From contig CALYLW010001367.1 of assembly GCA_944989445.1 (NCBI GenBank), positions 143,441 to 207,440 of the forward strand: a stretch of DNA of 64,000 nucleotides, in the 5' to 3' direction. The DNA comes from Ampullaceana balthica. Lineage: Eukaryota; Mollusca; Gastropoda; Lymnaeidae. A model generated the notes under the pieces. The model made no database searches, had not been told where the DNA came from, and was given only the letters and a program-made list of their open reading frames with translations. This document shows, one piece after another, positions 53,885 to 64,000 of the stretch (its first letter is position 1; each line of letters begins with the position of its first letter). The translations under genes and the position numbers were made by a program.

Positions 53885-53975
53885 TCAGTTTCCCCAAGTG
53901 AAAATTGAACCCGGTACCTCCAGGTGGAAAATCCATTACGTTAACAATTCGGCCAACTAGGCTAAGCAAATTCAA
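53885..53975 (-). pseudogene. tRNA-like sequence (SINE head or tRNA pseudogene)
   Basis: Minus strand has tagcctagttggccgaattg (box A-like), an atggattttccacctggagg middle, and ccgggttcaattttcac (box B). The stems are imperfect. Could be the head of an uncharacterised SINE. Confidence 0.45.
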
Positions 53976-54109
53976 ATTGTTCCTCTTGTATTTAGATTTA
54001 GTTTCGTATTACTGAACTGTTTAACACCTAAAATGTGGTCATCGGTGGCTGGTGGTGAACTCCGGTGACATTCACGTGAAAGTCAAGAATAGCACGGATA
54101 CAGATTATA

Positions 54110-54300
54110 TATAAAGATAAACTAAAAAATGCATTTATTTAATTACGGTGCATTTGATCGATCTGAAATTTTGATACAATGAATTGTCATCAAAGATCTA
54201 TCTGTGGTAAAATTTTGAGATCTCTAGGACCATCAGAAATGGTTTAATTTTGCGTTACAAGATTTGACGGATACAACATACAACATACAAACAGTGTGAG
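54110..54300. repeat. Fragment of the 495-bp repeat family
   Basis: ttaattacggtgcatttgat then cgatctgaaattttgataca matches positions 276-320 and 770-810 of the tandem repeat. Confidence 0.6.
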
Positions 54301-54902
54301 TTAAATAAAAGCGTGTAAAATATGGTTAAAAGGGAAATATTCAAGCATAATGACCTTACAAATTTATTCTTAATAACAAACTTCCTTCAATATAACTTTT
54401 ATATTCAAAACAATCATTTTAGTTTTCATATGTTGGATCTATTTTGTTATAATCTCAATAATTTGAGACTATTATCATAATGAATTCTGCTGGAACTCAA
54501 AAAAGTTTTTGAGAAACGTAAACGCAAATTCGTTAGTAATAATGTCAAAACTACATCCCTTGCCAATAACACTATTTATAAAGAAATGAATTTAAACCAA
54601 CCTTAACAGGAATAAATCTTCGGACTAGTAGAAAATATATTTCATACCTTTATTCATTATTATAAAAGCTCTAGATATTTATAAAGAAAAAAAAACAAAA
54701 AATATTGTTAATACATTGCCCTTTAAATAGTTTGTTTCAGTCATTGGACATTATAATTGTACTTTATAGTAAATCTAATCAAAACAAATCACGGCTGCTT
54801 AAAATATCTGAATAGTTTCTAATAATGACACTAACATTAAGAATTTTTGTAACGACCAAGCTTGTTTGAAGTGCTTAATTTAATCTACTTTTCCTCTCAC
54901 AG
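54301..54902 (+). other. Intron sequence, nothing recognised
   Basis: AT-rich, ends in the exon 22 acceptor. Confidence 0.6.
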
Positions 54903-54935
54903 AGCCGACAAGCCATATTTCAAGAAAAACACTTG
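54903..54935 (+). CDS. TRPM: TRPM-like channel, exon 22 of model (33-nt microexon, repeat 1)
   Basis: 33 nt, phase 1 to 1, acceptor cctctcacag, donor gtaagt. It encodes EPTSHISRKTL. Same length, phase and donor as the four following microexons but the most diverged in sequence. Confidence 0.65.
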
Positions 54936-55139
54936 GTAAGTCCTAAACATCATAGTTGTAGAAACAAAGCTTCCGCTTATCGGTTTAATTTATATTCGAT
55001 TAAATAAAAAACGAAATAAGGAACAAATAATTGAGTGGCATGTTATGACTCCTGGATAATTTATCCCCATTTCAATCAGAATGTTTTGACAAAAAACTCC
55101 GAGACTCTGAAATGTTTGTAAGAATATTAGCATGTGGAG

Positions 55140-55260
55140 GTTTTTTGTGTTTGTTTTGAATTTATTCTAGTTTATGTATATTTTGTTTAGTTGAAAGTCC
55201 CATACAAGAGATGCATATTCTAGTACAGGTCTCACCAAAGTAAGACAGCAATGTAGACGT
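55140..55260 (-). pseudogene. LINE-B scrap, antisense
   Basis: catacaagagatgcatattc then tagtacaggtctcaccaaag matches the antisense LINE-B sequence near 16390-16440. Confidence 0.65.
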
Positions 55261-55689
55261 ATATTTTAACGCAGTTTGGATTACAACCATGGACGCAATA
55301 ACATATTCCTGAAAGGATACATTTAAAAAATATATTATTCAAATTTAATGGTAAAATATGACAATTAATTGAACACCAATGGTACGTTGAAGATATATAT
55401 GCGTTACAGTTACACAATTAACAAATATTTAAACATGTCAAAGTTATGAATAGAAAAAAACACTGCATCTAGACTCATGATTACCGAATCGGGACATTGA
55501 TTGTTTTAAATCTGCCGAGAAGCCTTTGAACTAGCTTGTTTCTTTAAATCCGGTAGGTAACTAGTATTTGTGGCACAATGAACTTCTATCAGATGCTGGT
55601 TACTAGTTACTTGTTACTGCTGGATGCTGTGATTTCATGAAATTTTATGAAGTTCAAAGACACTTTGGAACACCTTAGAATCTATTATT

Positions 55690-56075
55690 TAAATTAATTC
55701 AACGATATTCTTTAAAGAAATGTTCGTAAAGCACGAGCAATATTCCTAGCGATGACGGCACAACTTGCCAATGTTGAAGTGAAACCATCTTTTGTTAAAG
55801 CAGAAACTGGTGCCTCAAGCTTAAAAATTCCATATTCTAATACATCAGACTTGATATTTTTTAAATTCAGAGTGCAGTTCGATGCAAACTCTTCAAGACA
55901 TGTGTTTTTCTTCATAAATTCGACTAAATTTGCTAACTGCGTAATTTTTTATTAGAGTACTTGGGAGAGGAAAGGAACATTTTTACCGTCTTTACAGTTA
56001 GATGGAAATTGCTGTTTCCATTCTGGTAGAAAACTTTTATTTTCTTCTTTATATTTTCGTTTCATGCACTTATTG
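55690..56075 (-). pseudogene. Degenerate ORF, possibly transposon-derived
   Basis: Minus-strand stretches read MKRKYKEENKSFLPEWKQQF and, after a break, FASNCTLNLKNIKSDVLEYG ... SALTKDGFTSTLASCAVIAR. The KRKY...FLPEW start is like the N-terminus of some hAT-type transposases, but I cannot assign it. Confidence 0.3.
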
Positions 56076-56268
56076 CCTCATTTGTACTAATGTTTTAAAT
56101 AATAAGTTAATAACTTTAGTAAGACGAACAGTAATTATTAATGCTTCGAAAATGCGAATTTTACCAGAACAAGAACACTAAATTTAACGGATTATGATTA
56201 CGATTACATCAGCAACCAATCAGCAAATTATCGCTTCCTTTATTTTTTAAACTTTAAAACGAACACAA

Positions 56269-56457
56269 TAGTGGCGTAGCTAGGAATCTGTAGGGGTTTG
56301 GGGGCCGGGGGCTTTACCTCTTTGGGGGCCCCACATACATGGCGGTGGCGTAATATTTAATGTAAAAAAATTTCGGACTTTAATTTTGGGCCCCTCCTCA
56401 AGTGGGGGGGGGGACTTTCGAATTTGTACCCCGTCCCCTTTCATAGCTACACAACTG
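56269..56457. mobile_element. hAT-type MITE (189 bp), second copy of the 35420 family
   Basis: Ends tagtggcgtagctagg and the inverse of ccagttgtgtagctatg. Flanked by gaacacaa (56261-56268) and gaacacac (56458-56465), 7 of 8 identical. The interior has the same gggggccgggggc and ggggcccc blocks. Confidence 0.75.
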
Positions 56458-56639
56458 GAACACACTTTATTTTAAACAATTTGATTCGGTCAATATCTTT
56501 TTAACGATTATTTCTTTTTGATATTACATATTTCAAACGAAAAGATTTTATTTAATGAATTATTCGCGGGACGCAATGTTAACACAAATTAGTTGTGAGC
56601 CGACGTTTGGTCACCGTTTTTATAAACCTAAGGTCTAAC

Positions 56640-57480
56640 GTTTGGTTGAATGTTTCAATGTTTCAGTGACACAGGGATTCCATATTCTCTTTTTCTCTTA
56701 TTTCTCCTCTTATGTCAAGTCTTGCATTTTTATACGGTTTTAAATGTTGATAGTCTCTTGGTGTTTCTGTATTTATCAAAGGTTGTATTTGGGTATATTA
56801 CATCAAGTATTATAATTATAACTACTTTTCTCTTTTTTGTTCTACCATAAAAGTTTCTAGGTTTAATTATTTAGCTAATCTTTTCAATTCTCAACACTTT
56901 TTAGTAATGAATTATGGCAGCTATTTTTAAAAATTATTATTTGTTCTAGTTTATAGTTTTTTTGGTGGATTAATAGTAAAATAGCAATTCAGCTTTATAG
57001 TCTTATCAAATCTGTAACATTTACTCCTTTAAAAACTTGTCCTTTCTTTTGTGTGTTTTCTAACGTCACTGATATGGGAAATCCATTTAAATTTCTCACT
57101 CTTTTTACTTCTAAGTATTTTGCATTTTCTTTTTGAATGAGTGTTTTTCCATAATTGAAAATGTTTGATTTTTTGTTCCATTTTCTCGTTTACTCTTGAT
57201 AGTTACACTTTCCGAAAGGACAGACGTACAACAATTAGATCCACATTTTACTAGCTCATCTAGAACTCATTGAACGATTTATTTTTCTTGTGCTAGCCTC
57301 ACATTCCCCTGCTCGTTAGTGGTGGCTCAATGAAACTTGTGAACGCTACTTCACTTGCCCCATAGACCATCATTGTCTGAAAAAGGGTTATTATAGATTG
57401 TACAATTATCAGCAAATAACCTAACTTTATTTCCTGTTAAGATGGTTTATGAAATACCCTAACTTTTTACCAGTGGTTAG
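56640..57480 (-). pseudogene. LINE-B remnant, antisense, with SINE scrap
   Basis: Weakly parallels 16010-16810 (agcttttt/ttgttctagttta, gacttgtcctttctttt, cttctaagtattttgcattt, gattgtacaattatcagcaa). 57295-57390 is a piece of the SINE body (gtgaacgctacttcacttgc). Confidence 0.65.
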
Positions 57481-58779
57481 AGCGAGGTGGCGAAATGGGG
57501 TCAATGCCCAGGGCAGCATTTTGTTAGGTGCGGAAAATTCCTCGTGGCTAATAATCTTATAGGAATGAAAATCTGGAAAATGAAGGGGAGCTTTTTATCA
57601 ACATAAAATAAAAACCAAATAAGAAATTAAAAATAGAAATGAAGAACCTAAGATAAAATATTTGAATTTTTCTACTGCCAAAATTTCCATCTCAATATTA
57701 GAAATGATTTCTTCTTTAACTAATTCAAGTGAACTAAAAATTAAATAGGCTAGGTAGTATGAGAAGGTGACATTTATCTACTGGTAAATTAATTGATTTT
57801 TCAAATTTGATAGCTGCTCCTTTTTAAGAAGCGAATATTACTGTACCAAACAATTTAAAAAATGAGCCAATGGAATGCCTAGGGTGTCACTTTGTGTCTG
57901 TGTGGGTAAGGGGGTAAGTTCCTGATTGTTATTTAGGTTCTAAAATGAAAAAGTTACAATACAGATGAATGAAAAAAGGAAAACCAATGTGAAAATTAAT
58001 AAAAGAAATGAATAAACTATCTTACAATAAGTCAAATTTTCCAATGCAAAACTTAATTTTCAATAATGAATCTTAATTTTTATGATAATAATGCTAATGA
58101 ACTAAAAAAAACAAAAACACATGGGATGAAGTATTATGAGAACATAAAAATGATGTGCTGGTAACTATAATTATACATATAAATAATCAGAAACTGGGCT
58201 AAAAGGAGAACAGATATTGTAAAACAAACCAAACGTTATTGTGTAAGAAAACAAAATTAAGTGGCAAGAATTTCTTGTTAGAAAATTGACAGTATTAAAT
58301 TTTGTTTTTAAAAAAAATGGGCTTTTCGCGATCACAGAGAGGACAATAATAAAGCAAATAGAGGCAATATTCAGGAATTGATGCATCCGTTAGCTAATTA
58401 CGATCCAGTGATTTGAGAACATCATGTAAAAGGGGGTTAAAAACACAATGATTTGTCACATCGAATAAAAAATGATTTTATAGGAGTTTTAGGAGAGATA
58501 GTTCGAAAAAACCTAAATTCTATATTCAAGGGATCAAATATTATTCCTATCTATTCAATAACACCCCAGACTATTTGACATGAGGATAAGACAAGTCCAT
58601 TTGTGTGATATGTATAGATTAATAATCAGAAATTAGACGTTTTAGAATTTTTTCAATATTTCATTTAAACAAAATACCCACGCTACACTGCTGTTTTTTT
58701 TACTCCTGTCTTGTACATGTATAGATTAATAATCAAGTAAACTAGTTAACTTTCTTTAATTTATTCTGTTTTTTTTCAG
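57481..58779 (+). other. Intron sequence, nothing recognised
   Basis: AT-rich; a minus-strand open frame at 58171-58386 has no supporting features. Confidence 0.6.
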
Positions 58780-58812
58780 CTTTAATAAAAGAGGAATCAG
58801 ACAAAACACAGG
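58780..58812 (+). CDS. TRPM: TRPM-like channel, exon 23 of model (33-nt microexon, repeat 2)
   Basis: 33 nt, phase 1 to 1, acceptor ctgttttttttcag, donor gtaagt. It encodes A-LIKEESDKTQ. It closely matches exons 24 and 26 (IK, SD, T positions). Skipping or including it keeps the frame. Confidence 0.75.
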
Positions 58813-58861
58813 GTAAGTCTGGAACTAACATCTCAGGAACATATTTTATCGGTCAGTAATA

Positions 58862-59075
58862 ATAGCCAAGTCAATAGTGAACTCGCCTCACAAGCTGAGG
58901 GGCATAGGATCAAGCCCACGTTAAAGCCACAATAAAAATGTTGATGAATGACTATCGTATCGCTAAAAAGTCCTCAGCTGACCTGGAGAGGAGATAAGTG
59001 CCGCAAAAGCTTCCCAAGCCCTGTGAAATTTCTAATGAAAACATTAGAAACCCCTGACACCACGAGGTTATGGGA
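58862..59075 (+). mobile_element. SINE family 2, copy 2
   Basis: gtgaactcgcctcacaagct then gaggggcataggatcaagcc (tRNA-like, box B weak), gttgatgaatgactatcg and a roughly 100-bp body to a poly-A-like end. Confidence 0.6.
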
Positions 59076-59180
59076 CAAAAAAAAATAATTAAAAAATATA
59101 AGATTAAATATTTCCTTGACATGAAATTCAAGTATTTTTTTCATTTTTAGTTTGCTTTCGTGGTTTTTATGAATGAAATA

Positions 59181-59841
59181 CAGTAGAAGTCCGATAATCC
59201 GGCACGTTCGGGACCGGGTCGGTGCCGGACTATCGAAAATTCCGGTCTATCGGGCAGTGCCGCTTCTTTTAGTGTAAAACAAATTTACTTTGTTTTTTTA
59301 ACTACATACATACATAAATCGTAATTATAAGAACAATTTGGTTAATAATTAAAATACAAATACACTATGCAATTATTATTGCTGCAAATACAACAAAGTT
59401 TATTTTACATTTCATATAATGTATGTACACGTACTATAAAACATATTTCACTTATATTTTAAAAAAAAGGCACGAATGTTTTGTTTTCTTGACTTTGGGT
59501 GTTAATTATAAAATTTATTTCTAATGATATGGAAATCTATAAATTCTGAAGCACTGTAGCTAGTACTAGCCTCAGCAAAAGAGACAAACGTATTTAGTAT
59601 TTAGTGATTCTGCAGCTTCTGCCCGGCTGATTTTTTCCTTTTCTTCCGTTTCTGCATCTGAGTCACTTTCTTCACGATTTAGAGAAGGCTGAGGGTTTAC
59701 AGAGCGCTTCCAGGTGATCCCGAACTACCTCGAAAACTTCCGAATAGCTATCAAGCGTTTTTATTTGCTTGAAAGACACACTTTTGAAGAATTTTTTTTT
59801 ACAATTTTCCGGAGCGATGCCGGACTAATGGACTTCTACTG
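59181..59841 (-). mobile_element. pogo/Tigger-like element, deletion derivative
   Basis: Begins cagtagaagtccgataatcc and ends in the inverted form (ggactaatggacttctactg), flanked by TA on both sides (59179-59180, 59842-59843). The minus strand near 59600-59760 keeps a C-terminal scrap (ESDSDAETEEKEKISRAEA) typical of jerky/Tigger-type transposase tails. Not autonomous. Confidence 0.85.
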
Positions 59842-59869
59842 TAGTATGCACGTACTTTTTTCTGCTCTT

Positions 59870-60310
59870 ATCAATTGATATTTTTCTAAAAGGAAGGGCA
59901 TACTCATATTAATCTCTCATTTTATTAATTTATCTTGGTCTTCTTGTAAGATCTTACTATCTTGTTCAATTTAATTATTCGATTGTCATTTAATCATCAG
60001 TAGTTTACCTAACCTTTTTTCCAGACGAGATGATGTTGGGAAAGTTATTTTAAAAACATATTTCGTAATTTTTTTGTAAGACCAAACAAAAATGCGTGAG
60101 CAAAATTATTTAGATTTAATAGACTTATGGGTCTCAAAGATGTGTTAGCGCATTTTGATTTGATCTTATTTTATAATATTATTATCTCTTCTAAACAGAC
60201 GAGTATTGCTTCCTGCGCTTATGAATGGTTAATATCATGTCTTGCATGTTTAATAACGTTTTAAACTTTGTTAGTGTTTTGATTTTCCCGGTTTAAACAG
60301 GCAACCATAA
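59870..60310 (-). pseudogene. LINE-B remnant, antisense, in microexon intron 23
   Basis: Pieces match the antisense LINE-B around 16680-16810 and its 3' end (ttctaaacagacgagtattg, cttcctgcgcttatgaatgg). Sequence just beside it (60085-60180) matches intron 24 at 60930-61030, showing the two introns are duplicates. Confidence 0.7.
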
Positions 60311-60702
60311 ACTGTGATGCGAGGGTCATTCGACATGCTTGCTTGTTCGAGTCATCCTGCTTGTCCTAAGTTATGGCTTATTATATATATAGATACCTTG
60401 GGTTATATTTTACTTTTCTCTTACACTGCATAGTTCAGGGGTTGCTAGACCTGTAGTAACTGGAGCAATTTTAAAATATAAAATACAATTATTTGAGAGG
60501 CGCTATGAATCCCTATGGGTCATTTAACCTTGCTTGGAAATATTTCTGTAATCTTTGCAAAATATCTGTAATAAATTGTACGATAGTCGCAATGTAAACA
60601 CAGAAGATCCACAAGCGGTTAAGAAGAAGCAGTTTAGCCACCATTTTTTATAGATAAAAAAATCAGTTAAGATGATAAGGGTGCTTAATTATATTTTTTC
60701 AG

Positions 60703-60735
60703 CTTACATTAAAACGAAATCAGACGAAACAAAGG
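60703..60735 (+). CDS. TRPM: TRPM-like channel, exon 24 of model (33-nt microexon, repeat 3)
   Basis: 33 nt, phase 1 to 1, acceptor atattttttcag, donor gtaagt. It encodes A-YIKTKSDETK. The flanking intron just downstream resembles the intron after exon 26, indicating duplication of exon plus intron. Confidence 0.75.
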
Positions 60736-60994
60736 GTAAGTCCCAAACTGTCAATTTAAGAGACATGTTGTAGGGGTTTTATTGATAATCAATTAGAGAA
60801 ACAAAGGAAGCTGCAAGAAAAAGTATTACTAGACATGGCGCTAAACTCGAAGGTTTTCTATAGCCATTTGTGGTAAAGGTGAATTCAAGCAAATGGCTGA
60901 TATTTCAAAAAAATATTTAAAGACAGAATGAAAAATGCGTGTGCTAAATGATTCAGGCATAACTGGCGTTTGGTTGGCAATGACATGTTAGCGA

Positions 60995-61760
60995 TTTTTT
61001 ACTTTATCTTATTTTATCTTAATAATTACAGACGCCAAATTTGTACAGAAGATTAATCTGGCCGGCTTTTATCGATGGTTTATGTCAAGTAATGCATAGA
61101 GTTTTATGTTTTGGTAGTGTGTCAGTTTTCAGGCAAAACATTTCACGTACGCTCTCCAGACCGGGAATTGGCGAATTACTAATGTTTTTGTTCTTGCATA
61201 CGGAATAAGAAGAGTGTGTTTATGTGAGCGTGGCATTGGGTTACCTAAGTGTTGTATTTACAGGTAATAATTAATAGCTCAATAAAATTACTAACTTTTA
61301 ATGATTTTACCAATGGTATTACACCTGTCAATTTTGTATATTCTCATTTTTGATTTTAAAAAAATGTCTATCTATGTATTCTTTAGTGGAAAGGTCCCAT
61401 ACTGAAGATATCTATTCTAGTACATGTCACAACAAAATAAGATTGCTTTTTAGTTTTATATTCTTATTACATCTGTAAAAATTTCTCCTCACATGAAGTT
61501 AAGGTTTTTTTGCTGGATGCCTTTATACATCATCTAAATCTAGAATTAATTATAATATCTCATTTATTGTTAATCCTAAGCATGAATTGATTAGTGTCTT
61601 TTTCTTTGTTTCTCTTAAAAGTAGAGACGTGTCTGGATGAAAAACAAAATATTCCTATTAGTTTAATGTTTGAATAATTTATCCGGGTCAACTTGTAAGA
61701 TTGAACTATCTTGTTCTGATTTAATTGTTCTATAGTTAATATAATCATCAGGATTTGTAA
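60995..61760 (-). pseudogene. LINE-B remnant, antisense, in microexon intron 24
   Basis: 3' end at tatcttattttatcttaata then attacagacgcc; continues ttgttcttgcatacggaata and agaaggtcccatactgaaga in the order of 15940-16800. Decayed throughout. Confidence 0.8.
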
Positions 61761-61926
61761 AATCTTAACGACTTGAAATAACTTTTGATCCTTACAACTT
61801 GCGGTAGAAAATATTATTTTTAAAACCATATATGGCTGATTTTTGCTACCAGTCTTGCTCATATAAAGACAAACAAATACTCAAATGGTTTAATGTGCTT
61901 AGTTAAATATCTTTTTTATTTTTCAG

Positions 61927-61959
61927 CTCTTATAACATCAGAATTAATCAATTTACAAG
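61927..61959 (+). CDS. TRPM: TRPM-like channel, exon 25 of model (33-nt microexon, repeat 4)
   Basis: 33 nt, phase 1 to 1, acceptor ttatttttcag, donor gtacgt. It encodes A-LITSELINLQ. Sequence is diverged from the other units though length, phase and splice sites are kept. Confidence 0.65.
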
Positions 61960-62029
61960 GTACGTCCGAAAATATCATGTTAGTTGAAACTTTTTATTGG
62001 TATTATAATATTGATGAAACTAAATTAAA

Positions 62030-62590
62030 GAAACCAAGGTGTATTTTAGTACAAGTCTCAACATAGTAAGGTAGCTTGGTATTCTTATTTCTTCTGCTAA
62101 AATATTATCTTTATAAAGTCTAAGACTTTGTTTGATGTTTCAATATTTAAGAACAGGAAATTCCACTATAGTTTTTTAAAAATATTATTATTCCTAAGTA
62201 TTTTTTAATTTAGTTATATTTAGTGGTTTTCACGCATTAAGTATGTTGCAAGTATTTATTATTTTTTTCTGCTCTCAACAGTTGATAACTTACTGAACGG
62301 AAGGATATAGTCCAATTATTCCCCCATTTTATTAATTGTTTAAGGTCTTGTTGTAAGATTTGGCTATCTGATTTCATTGTTGGATTGTTAATAAAATCAT
62401 CAGAAATTAACCTAAATTCTGTTCCTGTTGAGGTGCTGTCGGGAATAATAATTTTTAGATCGTATTCGTTTACATTTGATTCATCTCTTGCACAGTATCG
62501 ATTACGGAAGGCCAGGCCTGTATTAATTGACAGCCAATTTAAATTATAAAATAAAATATTTGAGCACGGTATTGAAGCTCTAATGATCAT
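62030..62590 (-). pseudogene. LINE-B remnant, antisense, in microexon intron 25
   Basis: Minus-strand fragment includes ILQQDLKQLIKWGNNWTISF, matching the RT region ILQKDLDELIKWETNWSMSF of the 15995 copy. Other pieces parallel 16420-16800. Confidence 0.8.
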
Positions 62591-62764
62591 TGACCATGGC
62601 TTCTAAATCGTCCAGTTATTCTTGTAACATAGCTTTCATAAAGTGTGCATGAGCCGCAAAGTGTACACGGAATAGCCCCATGTGGTGTTCGAGCCTGTTT
62701 TGTCACACAACATATAGATTATTAATTAACTTATTTTGATTACAGCGATTAATTTTATTTTCAG

Positions 62765-62797
62765 CTTCGATTAAAACGGAATCAGATGAAACAAGGG
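62765..62797 (+). CDS. TRPM: TRPM-like channel, exon 26 of model (33-nt microexon, repeat 5)
   Basis: 33 nt, phase 1 to 1, acceptor tttattttcag, donor gtaagt. It encodes A-SIKTESDETR, differing from exon 24 at only a few positions. It is the last microexon I can see; because it ends in phase 1 with a good donor, more exons must follow, probably beyond the window. Confidence 0.75.
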
Positions 62798-62839
62798 GTA
62801 AGTCCACAATTTTCGGATAAATTTTGTATTTGTTTTATT

Positions 62840-63650
62840 GACAATAAATAAGAGAAACAATAGAAGCTGTAAGAAAAGTATGAATAGAGGTGAAGCTCAA
62901 CATGCTTGTTTTCCATTGCAAATTTTAGTAAAGGAAATGGCAACTGCAAGAACGCTTTTTGGATCACCGCGACCTCTGTCAACATCCGGTATACGAACTC
63001 TGACGTTATCTCAAACTTTCACTGGTGTGAATTTTGCATCTGAATTTCTAAGCATCTTGGCAGCTTGACTTTGAAAATTGTTGTGAGCTGTTCCTCCTGA
63101 TTTCGTGTTTATTGTGACATAGCCTGAAAAATATTTTAGCTCTGCATCCTTCGCCTGATTAACTGCAGATTCCACAATTTGTATGCAGATCTCTGCCGCT
63201 GGATTTTTTTTTAAAAAGGGCCTAACTACACTCTTTTTCACATACTATTCACACCTTTTTCGCATGTTTATAGTCAGTCAACCGGTCTGAAATTTCCGAT
63301 GTTTCCACCACCAGCACGGCAGTATCTTCATTTATAGAGGCAGTCTCTGCATGTATACTAATCTCCATTTCAAGTTGGACGTTGATAAGGTATTCCTCCG
63401 TAGCTACATTATCAACCGCCTCTCTGGGCAGATTTTAGGTACTCATATGGCGACTGATGGATGCCTTGGTGAAAAGAACGATTTTTCATAAATTGAACAA
63501 ATCTGAGACTTTCCGTTCAATGTCTTGATTCAATTGTCTGCATCCATGACATCATAATATTCTGAAAATCTTGGTTGGCACGTTCGACGGAACCTTGTCT
63601 TTGTCTATGCTCGGTTTTCCATGTACCACTGAGTATCAGTTTTAGTTCAG
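62840..63650 (-). pseudogene. KRBA2-like integrase of a DNA transposon, decayed
   Basis: From 5' on the minus strand: QRQGSVERANQDFQNIMMSW (integrase-core motif with SQGSVERANQD-like catalytic E), then ETSEISDRLTDYKHAKK, then NNFQSQAAKMLRNSDAKFTP and a VRIPDVDRGRGDPKSVLAV block. This order matches KRAB-A domain-containing protein 2-like integrases common in invertebrate transposons. Many stops and frameshifts. Lies after microexon 26, antisense to the channel. Confidence 0.65.
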
Positions 63651-64000
63651 GCTATACTATCGTCACACTTTTTCCTACCACGTACACACCAACACACCAG
63701 AAGAGACAGATGCTAACTGGCATTTCCATTACCACATCGGCCTTTGGACAAGGATACCTAGCCAATTCGCGCATTGGCGGCCAGACCCCGAAATACAATT
63801 GTTAGGTAAAAGTACTTCGGGCTTTGGCCAGACTTCTCGGCCAATGCGTGAATTGGCTTGTAAATTCGGTAAATGGCCGAACTTCGGGCTTTTGCTGTAA
63901 CACAGTCATCAGAAAATAACGTATCTTTTCTTTTTGAAGAGACGCTGTCGGAATAAAAATTATCTTAGAACACATATGGTTTAACGTTTACTTGTGTATT
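63651..64000. other. Intron end of window, nothing firm
   Basis: 63735-63890 contains a short inverted or repeated ggccaattcgcgcattggc-type segment; no gene or next exon recognised. Confidence 0.5.

Larger units (their letters stand above)
3204..62797 (+). other. TRPM: TRPM-like cation channel gene (26-exon model, partial at both ends)
   Basis: Manual gene model. All 26 exons have AG acceptors and GT donors, and each exon's exit phase equals the next one's entry phase, which is strong internal support. TRPM hallmarks occur in order: a pre-S1 helical region with TTCVLLAL (exon 8), S3-S4 with LGPNLLMIMRM (exon 14), S5 with AYAIASESVL (exon 15), S6 with NILLFNLLIAIFN (exons 16/17), and a TRP-helix region with VW followed by LPPPF (exon 17). 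The family forms tetrameric plasma-membrane or organellar cation channels. The S4-S6 and LPPPF layout looks closest to the TRPM1/3/6/7 type, but it is divergent and I cannot name an ortholog. No alpha-kinase or NUDT9-like domain is visible in the window. No start codon or terminal stop was found, so both ends probably lie outside. Introns are loaded with transposons. Confidence 0.88.

Overview
The window is eukaryotic, AT-rich and mostly intronic. The lophotrochozoan-type retroelements, tRNA-derived SINEs and many degenerate LINEs suggest a mollusc, probably a gastropod; that is inference, because nothing here is a species marker. All gene structure was read by eye from splice sites, reading phase and family motifs.

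One host gene runs along the + strand from about 3.2 kb to at least 62.8 kb and probably continues past both ends. I assembled 26 exons (about 810 codons) in which every intron phase matches its neighbour. The product is a divergent TRPM-type cation channel. Exons 1-8 encode the cytoplasmic N-terminal homology region. Exons 9-12 encode a cysteine-rich linker built from two CxxC-x15-CxxC modules. Exons 13-16 encode S1-S6 and the pore. Exon 17 encodes the TRP-helix region (VW, then LPPPF). Exons 18-26 encode a C-terminal tail that ends in a run of 33-nt, phase-1 microexons, each adding one 11-residue repeat.

The introns are packed with mobile DNA. 1-9 kb holds tandem repeats, a small MITE and Penelope-like debris. 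9.9-13.3 kb holds a SINE, a 34-bp minisatellite and a truncated LINE (family C). 14.7-19.4 kb is a hAT transposon with TIRs and an 8-bp target duplication; it contains a LINE-A copy that itself contains a LINE-B copy. 25.6-29.7 kb is a nearly intact 4.04-kb LINE-A with a 12-bp target duplication. 32.3-33.3 kb is a Merlin/ISXO2-type transposase interrupted by one stop codon. 33.4-34.1 kb is a degenerate telomere-like tract beside a Penelope-like inverted repeat. 36.7-37.3 kb is a LINE-C 3' fragment with target duplication. 40.6-44.7 kb is a second full-length LINE-A. 46.3-47.0 kb is a hAT remnant. 48.6-51.3 kb is a LINE-B copy, followed by a 14-bp minisatellite and a MITE. 52.9-62.8 kb is the microexon region, and 62.9-63.6 kb is a decayed KRBA2-like integrase.

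The two most interesting host-gene observations are (1) the duplicated 56-nt + 94-nt exon pair that gives the channel two zinc-ribbon-like modules before S1, and (2) the tandemly duplicated 33-nt microexons, any of which can be skipped without changing the frame.
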